A DNA stretch of 64,000 nt, from positions 712,809-776,808 of the forward strand of contig BCKK01000002.1 in NCBI GenBank assembly GCA_001600615.1, given 5' to 3'. Within the stretch, counting starts at the first letter, position 1. Each line of letters starts with the position of its first letter. Under the pieces are notes generated by a model that was not told the DNA's origin, did no database searches, and saw only the letters and a program-made list of their open reading frames with translations. The translations under genes and the position numbers were made by a program. This stretch comes from Dioszegia crocea (Eukaryota > Basidiomycota > Tremellomycetes > Tremellales > Bulleribasidiaceae). Shown piece after piece: positions 63,377 through 64,000 of this stretch.

Positions 63377-64000
63377 GGTAAAGTAAAGATGAGGTTTGAG
63401 AGGAGTGGATAGGAAAGGAAGGGGTGATGTGTTGGAAGAGAAGTGTTGTGGGCGATATCAACTCACATGTTGGGACACTCTATATATGCGTCTGGCCTGC
63501 TTCCGCCTGGACCATACCTGTTTCAAGGCCGAGCGCCAAGCGCCGAAGGCCGAGGCCGAAGCCGAAGTCGCGGTCGTGTGAGCGATTTTTGAGTGATTTT
63601 GTACCTCGCTCATAAGTTGCCTGGCGGCTCTAGATCTTATCTATCGGCCTGCTAGACTATGCATCCAGCTGGATATCCCGAGCTCCTCTACAATTACTTA
63701 GCGATGCGCGTACGTTTGCACTTGCGAGCGCCTATCGCCACGGGAAGCCGTAGACTTCCGTGGAAATCGCGTTTCAGGTCGTGCCGTGACGACAAGTATT
63801 TCAGTCTCATCTCTGTATCCCATAGTTGTCACCTCTCTACCCCCATAAGCCATCAGCATGAACAGCGATGCCACGACATACTAAGGAATGTGCCACATCC
63901 ACCCGACAACAGCCACGTGTTTAGCCTTCCCCAGGCCTAGAAAATCTGCTTCCGCCCCGTTCCGCTGTTTCCGATCCACACTGCCACCAAAAGATACATA
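63377..64000. promoter_or_regulatory. SDR promoter and right-edge flank
   Basis: 624 bases with no supported gene. TATATAT at 63481-63487 is the likely SDR TATA box (minus strand). Around 63520-63575 is an imperfect GCCGAGGCCGAAG repeat. An ORF at 63659-63940 lacks any recognisable domain. Confidence 0.4.
63481..63487 (-). promoter_or_regulatory. TATA box of the right-hand SDR gene
   Basis: TATATAT lies 105 bases upstream of the SDR start codon (63376) on the minus strand. Confidence 0.45.

Noticed and set aside
1..64000. tRNA, rRNA or transposon remnants
   Set aside because: Looking through the intergenic stretches I found no convincing tRNA arm and anticodon structure, rRNA segment, reverse transcriptase or transposase motif, though a covariance-model scan could still find a small RNA.

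Overview
The window is nuclear DNA of a basidiomycete yeast, most likely a tremellomycete (a Cryptococcus, Kwoniella or Tremella relative). Almost every gene is broken by short introns of about 40-70 nt. They start GTGAGT/GTAAGT/GTACGT, carry a CTGAC or CTGAT branch site, and end in AG a few bases later. Genes are dense, lie on both strands, and show no operon logic. The lineage call rests on intron style and on protein families such as the CPL1-like C-terminus and a TOK channel. No rRNA, tRNA, transposon or CRISPR array was recognised. Exon joins were made by eye from splice signals and preserved reading frame.

Left part (1-18 kb): the 5' end of the DNA polymerase delta catalytic subunit gene (minus, running off the left edge); a mitochondrial acyl-CoA dehydrogenase; a RecJ-like DHH phosphoesterase ending in a PIP-box-like motif; a two-pore TOK potassium channel; a small secreted protein; a proline-rich protein; a nodulin/Mch1-like MFS transporter; and an unusually large POT1-type telomere protein. 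Three genome-maintenance genes (POL3, the DHH nuclease, POT1) fall in one 18 kb stretch, probably by chance.

Middle (18-38 kb): a small unknown protein; a secreted protein of about 1,050 residues made of tandem cysteine-rich GCC2/GCC3-type repeats with a C-terminal CPL1-like domain; a Gfo/Idh/MocA oxidoreductase; a glutathione S-transferase; a GAF-type hybrid histidine kinase; an SDR; an F-box/LRR-like unknown; an Osh4/Kes1-type oxysterol-binding protein; and a divergent adaptin most like AP-4 epsilon.

38-52 kb is a likely nutrient-use block. A Zn2Cys6 transcription factor lies tail-to-tail with an intracellular GH36 alpha-galactosidase. The alpha-galactosidase in turn shares a promoter of about 570 bp with an alpha-glucoside-type sugar transporter. 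A second MFS transporter, guanine deaminase and a small unknown gene follow.

Right part (52-64 kb): a VelB-like velvet regulator with a very long disordered tail; a low-complexity nuclear-type protein; NOC4 sharing a promoter with a UBE2G1-like E2; and a second SDR. The best candidates for follow-up are the enlarged POT1, the repeat-plus-CPL1 surface protein, the DHH nuclease with its PIP-like tail, the putative galactoside-use trio, and the AP-4-like adaptin.
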